DNA of 64,000 nt from NCBI RefSeq assembly GCF_002262885.1, contig NZ_NKYF01000010.1:1-64000 (forward strand). Direction: 5' to 3'. The stretch is from Pseudonocardia sp. MH-G8 (GTDB taxonomy: Bacteria; Actinomycetota; Actinomycetes; Mycobacteriales; Pseudonocardiaceae). The notes under the pieces were generated by a model. That model ran no database searches. It was not told the origin of the DNA and saw only the letters and a list, made by a program, of their open reading frames with translations. The translations under genes and the position numbers were made by a program. Of the stretch, positions 41,682 through 50,393 are shown in pieces. Every line of letters begins with the position of its first letter. The stretch's first letter is position 1.

Positions 41682-42377
41682 TCAGCTCTTCAGCAGCGCG
41701 ACGTCGCTGACCATGATGATGTGGTCGTGCATCGCCGTGGCGGCGGCCGTGCCGTCCCGGTCCCGGATCGCGTCGGCGATCCGCCGGTGCGCCCGCAGCG
41801 AGTTGGCGGGCCGCTCGGGCTGGGACAGCGACTCGATCCGGGTCTCCCTGACCAGGTCGCTGATCTCGCCCATGAGCGTGGCCAGCAGGTGTGAGTGACC
41901 GGCGGCGGTCACCGCCGCGTGGAAGAGCTCGTCCCCTTCGACGCCGCGGCCCCCGGCGGCGATGTCGCGCTCCATCACGTCGAGCGCCTCGTCGATGGCG
42001 GCGAGGTCGTCGTCGGTGCGCCGCTGCGCCGCGAGGGCGGCGAGCTTGGTCTCCAGCGCGTCCCGGGCCTCGATGATCTCCGGCAGCTGCTGCGCGTGCC
42101 GGCGCAGGGCGTTGACCACCTTGGCGGAGCCGGCCGGCTCCACGAGGACGACGCCGTCGCCGTGGCGCACGGAGACCACCCCGACGACCTCCATCGCCAC
42201 GAGCGCCTGGCTGATGGTCGCCCGGCTCACGCCGAGCCGGGTGGCGAGCTCCCGCTCGGGCGGGAGGCGGTCTCCGACCTGGAGGCCGTTGTCGGCCATC
42301 CATTCCTGGATCTGGCTCACGACCTGCTCGTACAGGCGTGGTCGAGCCACCGGACGGAGCGCGTGCCCTGCAGACAT
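41682..42377 (-). CDS. GntR/FadR-family regulator
   Basis: A 231-residue regulator: winged helix LYEQVVSQIQEWMADNGLQVGDRLPPERELATRLGVSRATISQAL (in part), then a helical FCD ligand domain (IIEARDALETKLAALAAQRRTD, DELFHAAVTAAGHSHLLATLMGEI, HRRIADAIRDRDGTAAATAMHDHI) with the His/Asp positions that bind a metal and small organic acids. It is divergent from the MatC-like transporter; similar GntR regulators (MatR) control malonate genes. A perfect palindrome at 42408-42422 could be its operator. Confidence 0.85.
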   Translation of the reverse strand: MSAGHALRPVARPRLYEQVVSQIQEWMADNGLQVGDRLPPERELATRLGVSRATISQALVAMEVVGVVSVRHGDGVVLVEPAGSAKVVNALRRHAQQLPEIIEARDALETKLAALAAQRRTDDDLAAIDEALDVMERDIAAGGRGVEGDELFHAAVTAAGHSHLLATLMGEISDLVRETRIESLSQPERPANSLRAHRRIADAIRDRDGTAAATAMHDHIIMVSDVALLKS

Positions 42378-42407
42378 GTCGCCAGTCTATTGACACGTGG
42401 CCCAGTT

Positions 42408-42422
42408 GCCTATTGGCTAGGC
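42408..42422. promoter_or_regulatory. Palindromic candidate operator for the GntR regulator
   Basis: GCCTATTGGCTAGGC has perfect GCCTA/TAGGC arms around TTGGC. It lies between the divergent GntR and MatC-like genes. TTGACA at 42390-42395 is a possible -35 on the plus strand but no good -10 follows at the right distance. Confidence 0.48.
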
Positions 42423-42481
42423 CACTGATCCTCCAGGCCAGGCTGGATCCCAGTCACCGTTGACTAACCCGAGGACCGCAC

Positions 42482-43816
42482 ATGACACCTGAGCTGGTCT
42501 CGATCGTCGCGCTCGTCGCGCTGTTCGTCGTCGGCAGCCTGTTGCCGATCAACATGGGGGTGCTGGGCTTCATCGCCGCCTGGCTCGTGGGGATGTACTC
42601 CCTCGACCTCACCGAGAAGGAGATCATCGGCGGTATCAGCGGTGACCTCGTCCTCACCCTCGTCGGGGTCACCTACCTGTTCGCCATCGCCCGCAACAAC
42701 GGCACCGTGGACCTGATCGTGCGGGCCGCGGTGCGCGCGGTCGGCGGCCGGACGGCGCTCATCCCCTGGGTGATGTTCGCGCTGACCGCCGTGCTGACCT
42801 CCATCGGCGCCGCCAGCCCCGCGGCCTGCGCCATCGTCGGGCCCATCGCGCTCGGCTTCGCCGGTCGCTACCGCATCAGCCCGCTGATGATGGGCATGCT
42901 CGTGGTGCACGGCGCCCAGGCCGGCGGGTTCTCCCCGATCAGCATCTACGGCGTCATCACGAACTCGGTGATGGCCGAGAACAACCTGCCGGTCGGCGAG
43001 ATGACCGTCTTCCTGACGAGCCTGCTGTTCAACACGGCCATCGCGATCGTGCTGTTCCTCGCGCTGGGCGGCCGCCGGCTGGTGTCGCAACGCATCATCG
43101 CCGACGAAGCGGACGACCCGGACCCGGCCGGCGGTGCACCCGGCTCGGGATCCACCGATCCGCGCGGCGGCGTCGCCACCCGCACCGACGGCGACACCGT
43201 CGTCACCCCCCAGCGCTTCGCGGACCAGGTGATCACGCTCGTCGCGTTCGGGCTCGTCGCGGTCGTCGCGCTGGCCTTCGAGCGCAACATCGGGTTCACC
43301 GCGATCACCGCGGCGGCCATCCTCACCGCCCTGTTCCCGAAGGAGCAGAAGGGCGCCATCAAGCAGATCGCCTGGCCGACGGTGCTGTTGGTCGCCGGCG
43401 TCAGCACGTATGCGGCGGTCCTGAGCGCGGCCGGTGCGCCCGAGGCGATCGGCACCTGGGCCGCAGGCCTGGGCACGATCCTGATCGGCGCGCTGGTGCT
43501 CTGCTACGTCGGCGGGGTGACCTCGGCATTCGCCTCCTCGACGGCCCTGCTGCCCATCATCGTCCCGATCGCGATCCCGCTGATCGCCGCCGGCGACGTC
43601 AGCGCCGTCGCCGTGGTCGCCGCGCTCGCGGTGTCCTCGACGATCGTGGACGTCAGCCCCTTCTCGACGAACGGAGCGATCATGGTCGCCAACCGCCCGG
43701 ACACCATCGCGGAGGAGACCTACTACAAGCAGGTGCTGCGCTACAGCGTGGTCGTCGTCGTGCTCGGGCCCTTGCTCGTCTGGGCCGCGATCGTGGTGCC
43801 CGGCGGGATCTTCTGA
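42482..43816 (+). CDS. MatC-like dicarboxylate/malonate transporter
   Basis: A 444-residue membrane transporter of the arsB/NhaD and MatC_N type: about eleven hydrophobic segments, NMGVLGFIAAWLVGMYSLDLTEKEII near the N-terminus, and two family hairpins with AASPAACAIVGPIALGF and TSAFASSTALLPIIVPIAIP. A Gly/Asp-rich cytoplasmic loop lies at about 208-240. Family members take up malonate or similar dicarboxylates. Its stop overlaps the CoA-transferase ATG by one base. Its neighbours (CoA transferase, carboxyltransferase) point to malonate. Confidence 0.85.
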   Translation: MTPELVSIVALVALFVVGSLLPINMGVLGFIAAWLVGMYSLDLTEKEIIGGISGDLVLTLVGVTYLFAIARNNGTVDLIVRAAVRAVGGRTALIPWVMFALTAVLTSIGAASPAACAIVGPIALGFAGRYRISPLMMGMLVVHGAQAGGFSPISIYGVITNSVMAENNLPVGEMTVFLTSLLFNTAIAIVLFLALGGRRLVSQRIIADEADDPDPAGGAPGSGSTDPRGGVATRTDGDTVVTPQRFADQVITLVAFGLVAVVALAFERNIGFTAITAAAILTALFPKEQKGAIKQIAWPTVLLVAGVSTYAAVLSAAGAPEAIGTWAAGLGTILIGALVLCYVGGVTSAFASSTALLPIIVPIAIPLIAAGDVSAVAVVAALAVSSTIVDVSPFSTNGAIMVANRPDTIAEETYYKQVLRYSVVVVVLGPLLVWAAIVVPGGIF

Positions 43817-45003
43817 TGAGCGGCACGGACACCGCCGCGCCCGGCCCGCTCGCCGGCACGCTCGTGGTCGACCTGTCCCGCGCGCTGGCCGGGCCCCAGG
43901 CCACCATGATGTTCGGGGACCTCGGCGCCCGGGTGGTCAAGGTCGAGGCACCGGGCGCGGGCGACGACACCCGCGGGTGGGGCCCGCCGTTCGTGGGCGG
44001 GGAGTCCACGTACTTCCTCTCCGCCAACCGCAACAAGGAGTCGATCACCCTCGACCTGAAGGCCGACGCCGACCGGGACGTCCTGCTCGAGCTCGTCCGG
44101 CGCGCCGACGTGCTGGTCGAGAACTTCCGCACCGGCGTGCTCGAGCGCCTCGGGCTGGGCATCGACGTGCTCCACGAGCTGAACCCCGGCCTGGTGGTCC
44201 TCTCCATCACCGGCTTCGGGCACGACGGCCCGGAGGGCGGCCGCTCCGGGTACGACCAGATCGCGCAGGGCGAGGCGGGCCTGATGTCGCTGACCGGGTC
44301 CGCGCCGGACGACCCGCAGAAGGTCGGCACGCCGATCGCGGACCTGCTGGCCGGCATGTACGGCGCCTACGGCGTGCTCGCGGCGCTGCTGGAACGCGGT
44401 CGTACGGGAGCGGGCACGGTGGTGCGCACCTCCCTGCTGGCGGCCGTGGTCGGGGTGCACGGGTTCCAGTCGACCCGCTGGACGGTCGGTGGCGAGCTCG
44501 GCCGCGCCCAGGGCAACCACCACGCGGCCATCGCCCCGTACGGGCTGTTCCGCTGCGCCGAGGGCTCCGTCCAGATCGCGGTCGGCAGCGAGGCGCTGTG
44601 GCGCCGCTTCTGCGCGGGCTTCGGCCTCGACCCCGCCGCTCCCGGCCTGGAGACGAACGGGGAACGCGTCGCGAACCGCGACCGGCTCGTCGAGATCGTC
44701 GAGGAGGTCTTCGCCGGGTGGAAGGCGGCCGACCTGCTCGCCCGGCTCGACGAGGTCGGCGTTCCCGCGGGGAAGGTCCGCACCCTCGACGAGGTCTACG
44801 CCTGGGAACAGACCCGCAGCCAGGGGCTGCTCATCGACGTCGACCACGAGACGCTCGGCAGGCTCCAGCTGGCCGGCCCACCGCTGCGGTTCTTCGACAC
44901 GCGGGGGACCGAGGTCACCCGACGGTCGCACAGGGCGCCGCCGCCGCTCGGCGGCGACGGCGCGGCGGTGCGGTCGTGGCTCGCCGAGGACGGCGCGGCG
45001 TGA
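43816..45003 (+). CDS. Class III (CaiB/BaiF) CoA-transferase
   Basis: A 395-residue enzyme that would move CoA onto a carboxylic acid, here perhaps malonate. Motifs: LVVDLSRALAGPQATMMFGDLGARVVKVE (in pieces), FLSANRNKESITLDLK, RRADVLVENFRTGVLERLG, and SGYDQIAQGEAGLM where Asp147 is the likely catalytic aspartate. C-terminal LDEVGVPAGKVRTLDE is standard. Length is normal. Translationally coupled on both sides (TGATG at its start, GTGA at its end). Donor CoA ester unknown. Confidence 0.88.
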   Translation: MSGTDTAAPGPLAGTLVVDLSRALAGPQATMMFGDLGARVVKVEAPGAGDDTRGWGPPFVGGESTYFLSANRNKESITLDLKADADRDVLLELVRRADVLVENFRTGVLERLGLGIDVLHELNPGLVVLSITGFGHDGPEGGRSGYDQIAQGEAGLMSLTGSAPDDPQKVGTPIADLLAGMYGAYGVLAALLERGRTGAGTVVRTSLLAAVVGVHGFQSTRWTVGGELGRAQGNHHAAIAPYGLFRCAEGSVQIAVGSEALWRRFCAGFGLDPAAPGLETNGERVANRDRLVEIVEEVFAGWKAADLLARLDEVGVPAGKVRTLDEVYAWEQTRSQGLLIDVDHETLGRLQLAGPPLRFFDTRGTEVTRRSHRAPPPLGGDGAAVRSWLAEDGAA

Positions 45004-46454
45004 GCGCCCGCGCGCTGATCGACCTCGTCCTCGACGACGGCACGTTCGTCGGCTGGGACGCGCCGATCGACCTGGGTGGACACGACGCCGGCTACCGCGC
45101 GCAGCTGGAGCGGGCGCGGGAGCGGTCCGGCGCGGACGAGGCGGTGCTCACCGGGGCCGGCTCGATACAGGGGCACGACGTCGCCGTCGTCGTCGGCGAG
45201 TTCGGGTTCCTCGGCGGCTCGATCGGGCGCGCCGCCGCACGGCGCATCGTCGCGGCGGTCACGCGCGCCACCCGTCAACGCCTTCCCCTGGTCGTGAGCA
45301 CCGCCTCCAGCGGCACCCGGATGCAGGAGGGCACCCCCGCCTTCGTGGAGATGGTCGCGATCTCCAAGTCCGTGGTGGCGCACAAGGCCGCAGGCCTGCC
45401 CTATCTCGTGCACCTGCGGAACCCGACGTTCGGTGGTGTGCTCGCGTCGTGGGGGTCGCTCGGGCACGTCACGGTGGCGGAGCCGGGCGCCCGGATCGGG
45501 TTCCTCGGCCCCCGGGTGGCAGAGGCGCTCAACGGATCGCCCTTCCCACCGGAGGTCCAGGTGGCCGAGCACCTCGTCGGCAAGGGCGTGATCGACGGTG
45601 TCGTGCCGACGCAGGACCTGGCGGAGGTGGCCGCCCGGATGCTGCGGCTGCTGCGGCCACGGGTGTCCGCAGGCGTCCGCCGGCCGGTTCCGCCGCCGTC
45701 GAGCGGCGCCGTCTCGCCCGGGGTCTCGGCCTGGGACTCGGTGCTCCTGACCCGCAGGCCCGATCGGCCTGGCCTGCGCGAGCTCCTGGCCCACGGCGCC
45801 GACGAGGTCGTGCCGCTGAGCGGAACCGGCGAAGGCGAGCGTGACGCCGGGCTGCGGCTCGCCCTCACCTCGTTCGACGGGATCCCGTGCGTCCTGGTCG
45901 GGCAGGACCGCCACCACCAGGCTTCGCGCCGACCATTGGGCCCCGCGGGCCTGCGTGCGGCCCGTCGCGGGATGCGCCTCGCCGGTGAACTCGGCCTCCC
46001 GCTCGTCACGGTCGTCGACACCCCCGGCGCCGAGCTCTCCTCACGGGCCGAAGAGGGAGCCCTCGCCGGGGAGATCGCCCGCTGCGTGGCCGACATGTCG
46101 AGCCTGACGGTGCCCACCGTGGCGTTGCTGCTCGGCCAGGGCAGCGGTGGCGGAGCGCTCGCGCTCCTGCCGGCCGGCCGGATCGTCGCCGCGGAGCACG
46201 CCTGGCTCTCCCCGTTGCCGCTCGAAGGCGCCAGCGTGATCGTCCACCACGACACCGCGCACGCTGCGGAGCTCGCCGAACTCCAGCAGGTGAGCGCGCA
46301 CGACCTGCACGCCGGCGGCTTCGTGCACGTCGTGGTGCCCGAACGGCCCGCGGCGCACGAGGACCCCCGCGGGTTCGTGCGCGCCATGGTGAGCGCGTGC
46401 GCGGCGGCCGTCCGCGAGCTCGCCGAGCCCGGGCCGGCCCGGCTGACCGGCTGA
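45000..46454 (+). CDS. Fused carboxyltransferase (AccD-AccA or MdcD-MdcE-like)
   Basis: A 484-residue protein with both crotonase-fold halves of carboxyltransferases in one chain. N-half (1-235): VVGEFGFLGGSIGRAAARRIVAA, SSGTRMQEGTPAFVEM at 103-118 and LASWGSLGHV; no cysteine zinc finger as in AccD. C-half (from about 245): RRGMRLAGELGLPLVTVVDTPGAELSSRAEEGALAGEIARCV (in part) and LLGQGSGGGALALLPA, the second oxyanion hole. No biotin carboxylase or carrier gene lies nearby. Downstream of the CoA transferase this suits malonyl-CoA decarboxylation or a transcarboxylase. The first in this strand direction after MatC and CoA transferase; GTG 45000. Confidence 0.85.
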   Translation: MSARALIDLVLDDGTFVGWDAPIDLGGHDAGYRAQLERARERSGADEAVLTGAGSIQGHDVAVVVGEFGFLGGSIGRAAARRIVAAVTRATRQRLPLVVSTASSGTRMQEGTPAFVEMVAISKSVVAHKAAGLPYLVHLRNPTFGGVLASWGSLGHVTVAEPGARIGFLGPRVAEALNGSPFPPEVQVAEHLVGKGVIDGVVPTQDLAEVAARMLRLLRPRVSAGVRRPVPPPSSGAVSPGVSAWDSVLLTRRPDRPGLRELLAHGADEVVPLSGTGEGERDAGLRLALTSFDGIPCVLVGQDRHHQASRRPLGPAGLRAARRGMRLAGELGLPLVTVVDTPGAELSSRAEEGALAGEIARCVADMSSLTVPTVALLLGQGSGGGALALLPAGRIVAAEHAWLSPLPLEGASVIVHHDTAHAAELAELQQVSAHDLHAGGFVHVVVPERPAAHEDPRGFVRAMVSACAAAVRELAEPGPARLTG

Positions 46455-46462
46455 GCGTCGGG

Positions 46463-47194
46463 TCAGCGGCGCCGGACCGTGCGCTGCACGCTGCGCATCT
46501 TCGCGCCCGCGGGCATGGGGCCCTTGGGCATGGCGGCGGCGCGGGAGCCGAGGGCGGCCAGCCGCGCCTCCATGGACTCCATCTGCTGCTTGTCGATGTT
46601 GCGCGGCAGCTTCGTGAGGTGGCGCTGGAGCTTCGAGAGCGGCACCTGGCCCTCGTCGTTGCCCACGATGATGTCGTAGATCGGCATCGTGCCCGCGACC
46701 CGCGCCGTGCGCTTCTTCTCCTGCGCCAGCAGGCTCTTGACCCGGTGCGGCGCACCCTCGGCGACGAGGACGATGCCGGGGCGGCCGATCACCCGGTGCA
46801 CCGCGTCGAGGTGGGTGGTGCCGGCGACGCCGGGGGTGACGCGCCACTGGCCGCGCAGGTTGTCCAGCGCCCAGCCCGCGGCGCCGGGCTGTCCCTCGGC
46901 CTTGCTGTAGACGTTGCGCTGCACGCGGCGGCCGAAGATGCTGACCGCGGCGAGCAGGCCCACCGCGATCCCGAGGGGCAGCAGGATCCACTGCAGGTCG
47001 AAGATCAGGCCGATCGCGAAGACCACCGCCACCGACACCACGAGCGCGCCGATCATCAGCGGTAGGAGCGCCTTGTCCTCCCGGCGCTGCATCTGGAACG
47101 CCTGCCAGATCTGCTTGTACCGCGCCCTGGACGCCGCGCGCCGCGCGCGCTTGGCTTCCTGCTTCGCTGCCTTGTCGGGCTTCCCACCGGCCAT
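46463..47194 (-). CDS. DUF4191 membrane protein
   Basis: A 243-residue protein: basic N-terminus (KQEAKRARRAASRARYKQIWQAF), two close membrane helices (LPLMIGALVVSVAVVFAIGLIFD and WILLPLGIAVGLLAAVSIFG), then a soluble domain with VAGTTHLDAVHRVIGRPGIVLVAEG and VPLSKLQRHLTKLPRNIDK. Homologue of M. tuberculosis Rv2219, which also lies between glnA1 and lipA. Function unknown. Start ATG 47194; convergent with the carboxyltransferase gene. Confidence 0.88.
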   Translation of the reverse strand: MAGGKPDKAAKQEAKRARRAASRARYKQIWQAFQMQRREDKALLPLMIGALVVSVAVVFAIGLIFDLQWILLPLGIAVGLLAAVSIFGRRVQRNVYSKAEGQPGAAGWALDNLRGQWRVTPGVAGTTHLDAVHRVIGRPGIVLVAEGAPHRVKSLLAQEKKRTARVAGTMPIYDIIVGNDEGQVPLSKLQRHLTKLPRNIDKQQMESMEARLAALGSRAAAMPKGPMPAGAKMRSVQRTVRRR

Positions 47195-47270
47195 ACGACG
47201 AGGATACGTGGTCACACCAGACGCACCTCGGAGCCGTACTGCTGTGGCTGGAGAGGTGCGTCCGGGAGCG

Positions 47271-48275
47271 TCAGCTCCGGGCGAGGAGGCTGCTGGCCTC
47301 CTGGGCCGCGGGGCCCTCGGCCGCGAGGTGGGCGAGGTCGGGGGAGAGCTCCTCGCCGCGGTGGGCGACGGTCTGGGCGTAGAGCCGTCCGGCCCGGTAG
47401 GACGAGCGGACCAGCGGTCCGGCCATGACGCCGGCGAAGCCGATCTCCTCGGCCGCGCGGGAGTGCTCCACGAACTCCTCCGGCTTCACCCAGCGCTCCA
47501 CCGGGTGGTGGCGGGCGGACGGGCGCAGGTACTGCGTGATCGTGATGATCTCGCAACCCGCCTCGTGCAGGTCGCGCAGAGCGGCGGTGACCTCGTCGGG
47601 GGTCTCGCCCATGCCCAGGATCAGGTTCGACTTGGTGACCAGGCCGTCGGCGCGCGCCTTCGTGATGACGTCGAGCGAGCGGTCGTACCGGAACGCCGGG
47701 CGGATGCGCTTGAAGATCCGCGGCACGGTCTCCAGGTTGTGCGCCAGCACCTCCGGGCGGGAACCGAACACCTCGGCGAGCTGGTCGTCGCGGTTGTTGA
47801 AGTCGGGGATCAGCAGCTCGACGCCGGTGCCCTGGTTCAGCTCGTGGATCTGGCGGACGGTCTCGGCGTAGAGCCATGCGCCGCCGTCGGGCAGGTCGTC
47901 GCGGGCCACGCCGGTGACGGTGGAGTAGCGCAGGCCCATCGTGGCCACCGACTCGGCCACGCGCCGCGGCTCGTCACGGTCGAGGTCGGCCGGCTTGCCG
48001 GTGTCGATCTGGCAGAAGTCGCAGCGGCGGGTGCACTGCTCGCCACCGATGAGGAAGGTGGCCTCGCGGTCCTCCCAGCACTCGTAGATGTTGGGACAGC
48101 CGGCCTCCTCGCACACCGTGTGCAGACCGCCGGAACGCACGAGCGACTTCAGTTCGGTGTACTGCGGGCCGGTGCGCGCCTTCGTCCGGATCCACGACGG
48201 CTTGCGCTCGATGGGGGTCTCGCTGTTGCGGACCTCCAGGCGCAGGAGCTTGCGACCTTCGGGTGCGATCGTCAC
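47271..48275 (-). CDS. lipA: Lipoyl synthase
   Basis: A 334-residue radical-SAM enzyme that inserts two sulphurs into octanoyl groups of lipoyl domains. Cluster ligands are complete: [12 protein letters not shown] (Cys55, 60, 66) for the auxiliary cluster and CTRRCDFC (Cys81, 85, 88) for the SAM cluster. [18 protein letters not shown] and [12 protein letters not shown] are family hallmarks; [12 protein letters not shown] near the C-terminus carries the cluster-binding Ser. GTG 48275 is the family start ([17 protein letters not shown]). Works with lipB and on sucB lipoyl domains nearby. Confidence 0.97.
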   Translation of the reverse strand: MTIAPEGRKLLRLEVRNSETPIERKPSWIRTKARTGPQYTELKSLVRSGGLHTVCEEAGCPNIYECWEDREATFLIGGEQCTRRCDFCQIDTGKPADLDRDEPRRVAESVATMGLRYSTVTGVARDDLPDGGAWLYAETVRQIHELNQGTGVELLIPDFNNRDDQLAEVFGSRPEVLAHNLETVPRIFKRIRPAFRYDRSLDVITKARADGLVTKSNLILGMGETPDEVTAALRDLHEAGCEIITITQYLRPSARHHPVERWVKPEEFVEHSRAAEEIGFAGVMAGPLVRSSYRAGRLYAQTVAHRGEELSPDLAHLAAEGPAAQEASSLLARS

Positions 48276-48370
48276 GGCCGCCAGGCTACGCCGCCGGAAC
48301 GGGCCCGCCCGGGGCCGCACCGGGACGGCAGGCGTGACGCTCAGCATGATCGCCGGCAGGCCCGCCCCAA

Positions 48371-48427
48371 GGTTCAGGAAAGCCACTTTCATGAACGTGG
48401 GGGGCAGGAAAGTGGCTTTCCTGAACC
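48371..48427. repeat. 20-bp perfect inverted repeat between lipA and LLM gene
   Basis: GGTTCAGGAAAGCCACTTTC (48371-48390) and its exact complement (48408-48427) flank a 17-base loop. The divergent genes on both sides make a terminator role unlikely; a dispersed palindromic repeat or regulatory site is more likely. Confidence 0.65.
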
Positions 48428-48482
48428 CTCCTGGGCGCGGCCGGTGCTGCCCGCCGCCACCCGGGCGGCTAGTTTCGGACGG

Positions 48483-49421
48483 GTGGACTTGCGGATCTTC
48501 ACCGAGCCCCAGCAGGGGGCCAGCTACGACGACCTGCTGCGCGTCGCCACCACGGCGGAAGCGGCGGGCTACGACGCCTTCTTCCGATCCGACCACTACC
48601 TCGCCATGGGAGGGGCCGCCGGGGAACCGGGCCCCACCGATGCCTGGCTGACGATCGCCGGCCTGGCCCGCGAGACCTCGCGGATCCGCCTCGGCACGCT
48701 CGTCAACTCCGCCACGTTCCGGCTGCCCGGCCCGCTCGCGGTGTCCGTGGCGCAGGCCGACCAGATGTCGGGCGGCCGCGTCGAGCTGGGGCTGGGTGCC
48801 GGCTGGTTCGAGCAGGAACACGCGGCCTACGGCATCCCCTTCCCGGGCCTGCGCGAGCGCTTCGACCGGCTCGCCGAGCAGCTCGAGGTGATCACCGGCC
48901 TGTGGAGCACCCTGCCCGGAGAGCGGTACTCCTTCGCCGGCGAGCACTACACCGTCACCGACTCGCCCGCGTTGCCGCAGCCGGTGCAGCAGCCGCACCC
49001 GCCGGTGATCGTCGGCGGTCACGGCAAGAAGCGCACGCCGGAGCTCGCCGCGCGGTTCGCCTCGGAGTTCAACGTCGGGTTCTCGACGTCCGACGTGGTC
49101 GCGGCGCAGTTCGAGCGCGTCGACGCCGCGTGCCGCGAGATCGGGCGCGACCCGGCGGACCTCGTGCGCTCGGTCGCGCTCGTGATCGCGGTCGGCCGCG
49201 ACGACGAGGAGGTCGCCCGCCGCGCCCTGACACTGGGCCGCGAGCTGGACGAGCTGCGTGCCAACGGGCTCGCCGGCACCCCCGGCGAGGTCGTCGACCG
49301 GATCGGGGAGTGGCGCGAGAAGACCGGCGTCACCCGCATCTACCTGCAGCTGCTCGACCTGGCCGACCTCGACCAGGTCGAGCTCGTGGCGTCGCAGGTG
49401 GCCCCGCAGCTGGCGGGGTAG
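48483..49421 (+). CDS. LLM-class F420-dependent oxidoreductase
   Basis: A 312-residue luciferase-like TIM barrel: [38 protein letters not shown] (in pieces), [39 protein letters not shown] (in pieces), the LGxGxGW motif of F420-dependent LLM proteins, and [26 protein letters not shown] member of the TIGR03560-like group; substrate unknown. GTG 48483 lies at the head of the family sequence. Divergent from lipA across the repeat. Confidence 0.87.
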   Translation: MDLRIFTEPQQGASYDDLLRVATTAEAAGYDAFFRSDHYLAMGGAAGEPGPTDAWLTIAGLARETSRIRLGTLVNSATFRLPGPLAVSVAQADQMSGGRVELGLGAGWFEQEHAAYGIPFPGLRERFDRLAEQLEVITGLWSTLPGERYSFAGEHYTVTDSPALPQPVQQPHPPVIVGGHGKKRTPELAARFASEFNVGFSTSDVVAAQFERVDAACREIGRDPADLVRSVALVIAVGRDDEEVARRALTLGRELDELRANGLAGTPGEVVDRIGEWREKTGVTRIYLQLLDLADLDQVELVASQVAPQLAG

Positions 49422-49430
49422 CCGCGGTTC

Positions 49431-50183
49431 CTAGCCCAGGGCGGGGTGCAGGCGCAGGTCGAGCCCTGCGGGCGCCGCCGCGCGGGGAACGACGTGCTCG
49501 GACACCGGCAGCGTGCCGTCGAGGGCGTCGGTGACGGCCGTGGCGGTGGCCTCCAGCACCTCGGCCACCGGAACCTGCCTGCCCAGCTCGACGGCGAGCG
49601 AGCTGACTCCGGCGTCGGCGATCCCGCACGCCACGATCCGGTCGTAGGCGGTGAGGTCCGGCTCGCAGTTGAGGGCGAAGCCGTGCAGCGTGACGCCGCC
49701 CTGCACGCGGACGCCGATGGCGGCGAGCTTGCGCTCGGGGCGCCGGTCGTCGGCGGGCAGCCAGACGCCGCTGCGCCCGTCGATGCGGCCCGCGGCCGGG
49801 AGCCCGGCGTCGTGGATGACGCGGATGAGCGCCTCCTCCAGCCGCCGCACGAAGTCGACGACGTCCAGCGGCTCGGCGAGCCCGACGATCGGGTAGCCGA
49901 CGAGCTGGCCCGGGCCGTGCCAGGTGATGCGGCCGCCACGGTCGACGTCGACGACGGGGGAGCCGTCGGTGGGCCGGTCCTCGGGCTGGGTGCGCTTGCC
50001 GGCCGTGTAGACGAACGGGTGTTCCAGCAGCATCAGCACGTCGGGACCCGTCCCGGCACGGCGGGCGTCGGCAGTGGCGCGCTGCACGTCCCAGGCGGCG
50101 CGGTAGTCGACGGTGCCCGCGCGGTCGATCCGCAGCGGCTCGGTGCTCCGGCGGCAGGACCGGACGGCGTGACGGGTTCCCAT
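49431..50183 (-). CDS. lipB: Octanoyltransferase
   Basis: A 250-residue enzyme moving octanoate from ACP to lipoyl domains. Motifs: [64 protein letters not shown], with the Lys (in RKLAAIG) and the Cys (in ALNC) of the active-site pair. Start ATG 50183. The first 20 residues ([11 protein letters not shown]) are an extension of normal kind. It is in the same orientation as lipA but separated from it by the LLM gene inserted on the other strand. Confidence 0.95.
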   Translation of the reverse strand: MGTRHAVRSCRRSTEPLRIDRAGTVDYRAAWDVQRATADARRAGTGPDVLMLLEHPFVYTAGKRTQPEDRPTDGSPVVDVDRGGRITWHGPGQLVGYPIVGLAEPLDVVDFVRRLEEALIRVIHDAGLPAAGRIDGRSGVWLPADDRRPERKLAAIGVRVQGGVTLHGFALNCEPDLTAYDRIVACGIADAGVSSLAVELGRQVPVAEVLEATATAVTDALDGTLPVSEHVVPRAAAPAGLDLRLHPALG

Positions 50184-50252
50184 GGCGCTCACGCTACGCC
50201 CACGGACACCGCGATCCCGGCCGTACTCGGGACCGCGACACCCGTACGCCCA

Positions 50253-50364
50253 GACCCCGATTCGCGGGTGTTCAGGCGCGACTCGCGGGTGCTGGGGCGC
50301 GACTCGCGGGTGCTGGGGCGCGACTCGCGGGGGTGGGCACCCACACACCCGCGAGTCGGGGTCT
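50253..50364. repeat. Tandem and inverted GACTCGCGGGTG repeat cluster
   Basis: Four direct copies of a 21-bp unit (GCGACTCGCGGGTGCTGGG, first copy diverged) lie between arms AGACCCCGATTCGCGGGTGT (50253-50272) and ACACCCGCGAGTCGGGGTCT (50345-50364), a 20-bp inverted pair with one mismatch. Sits between the TIGR01777 stop and the lipB start, so it may act as a terminator. A related element lies at 61998-62063. Confidence 0.72.
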
Positions 50365-50393
50365 CGGTGCGTGCGTGTCGCGCCCTGGGGCGG

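Noticed and set aside
45000-46454. Calling the fused carboxyltransferase a complete acetyl-CoA carboxylase
   Set aside because: No zinc finger, no biotin carboxylase or carrier in the neighbourhood, and the operon partners point to malonate instead.
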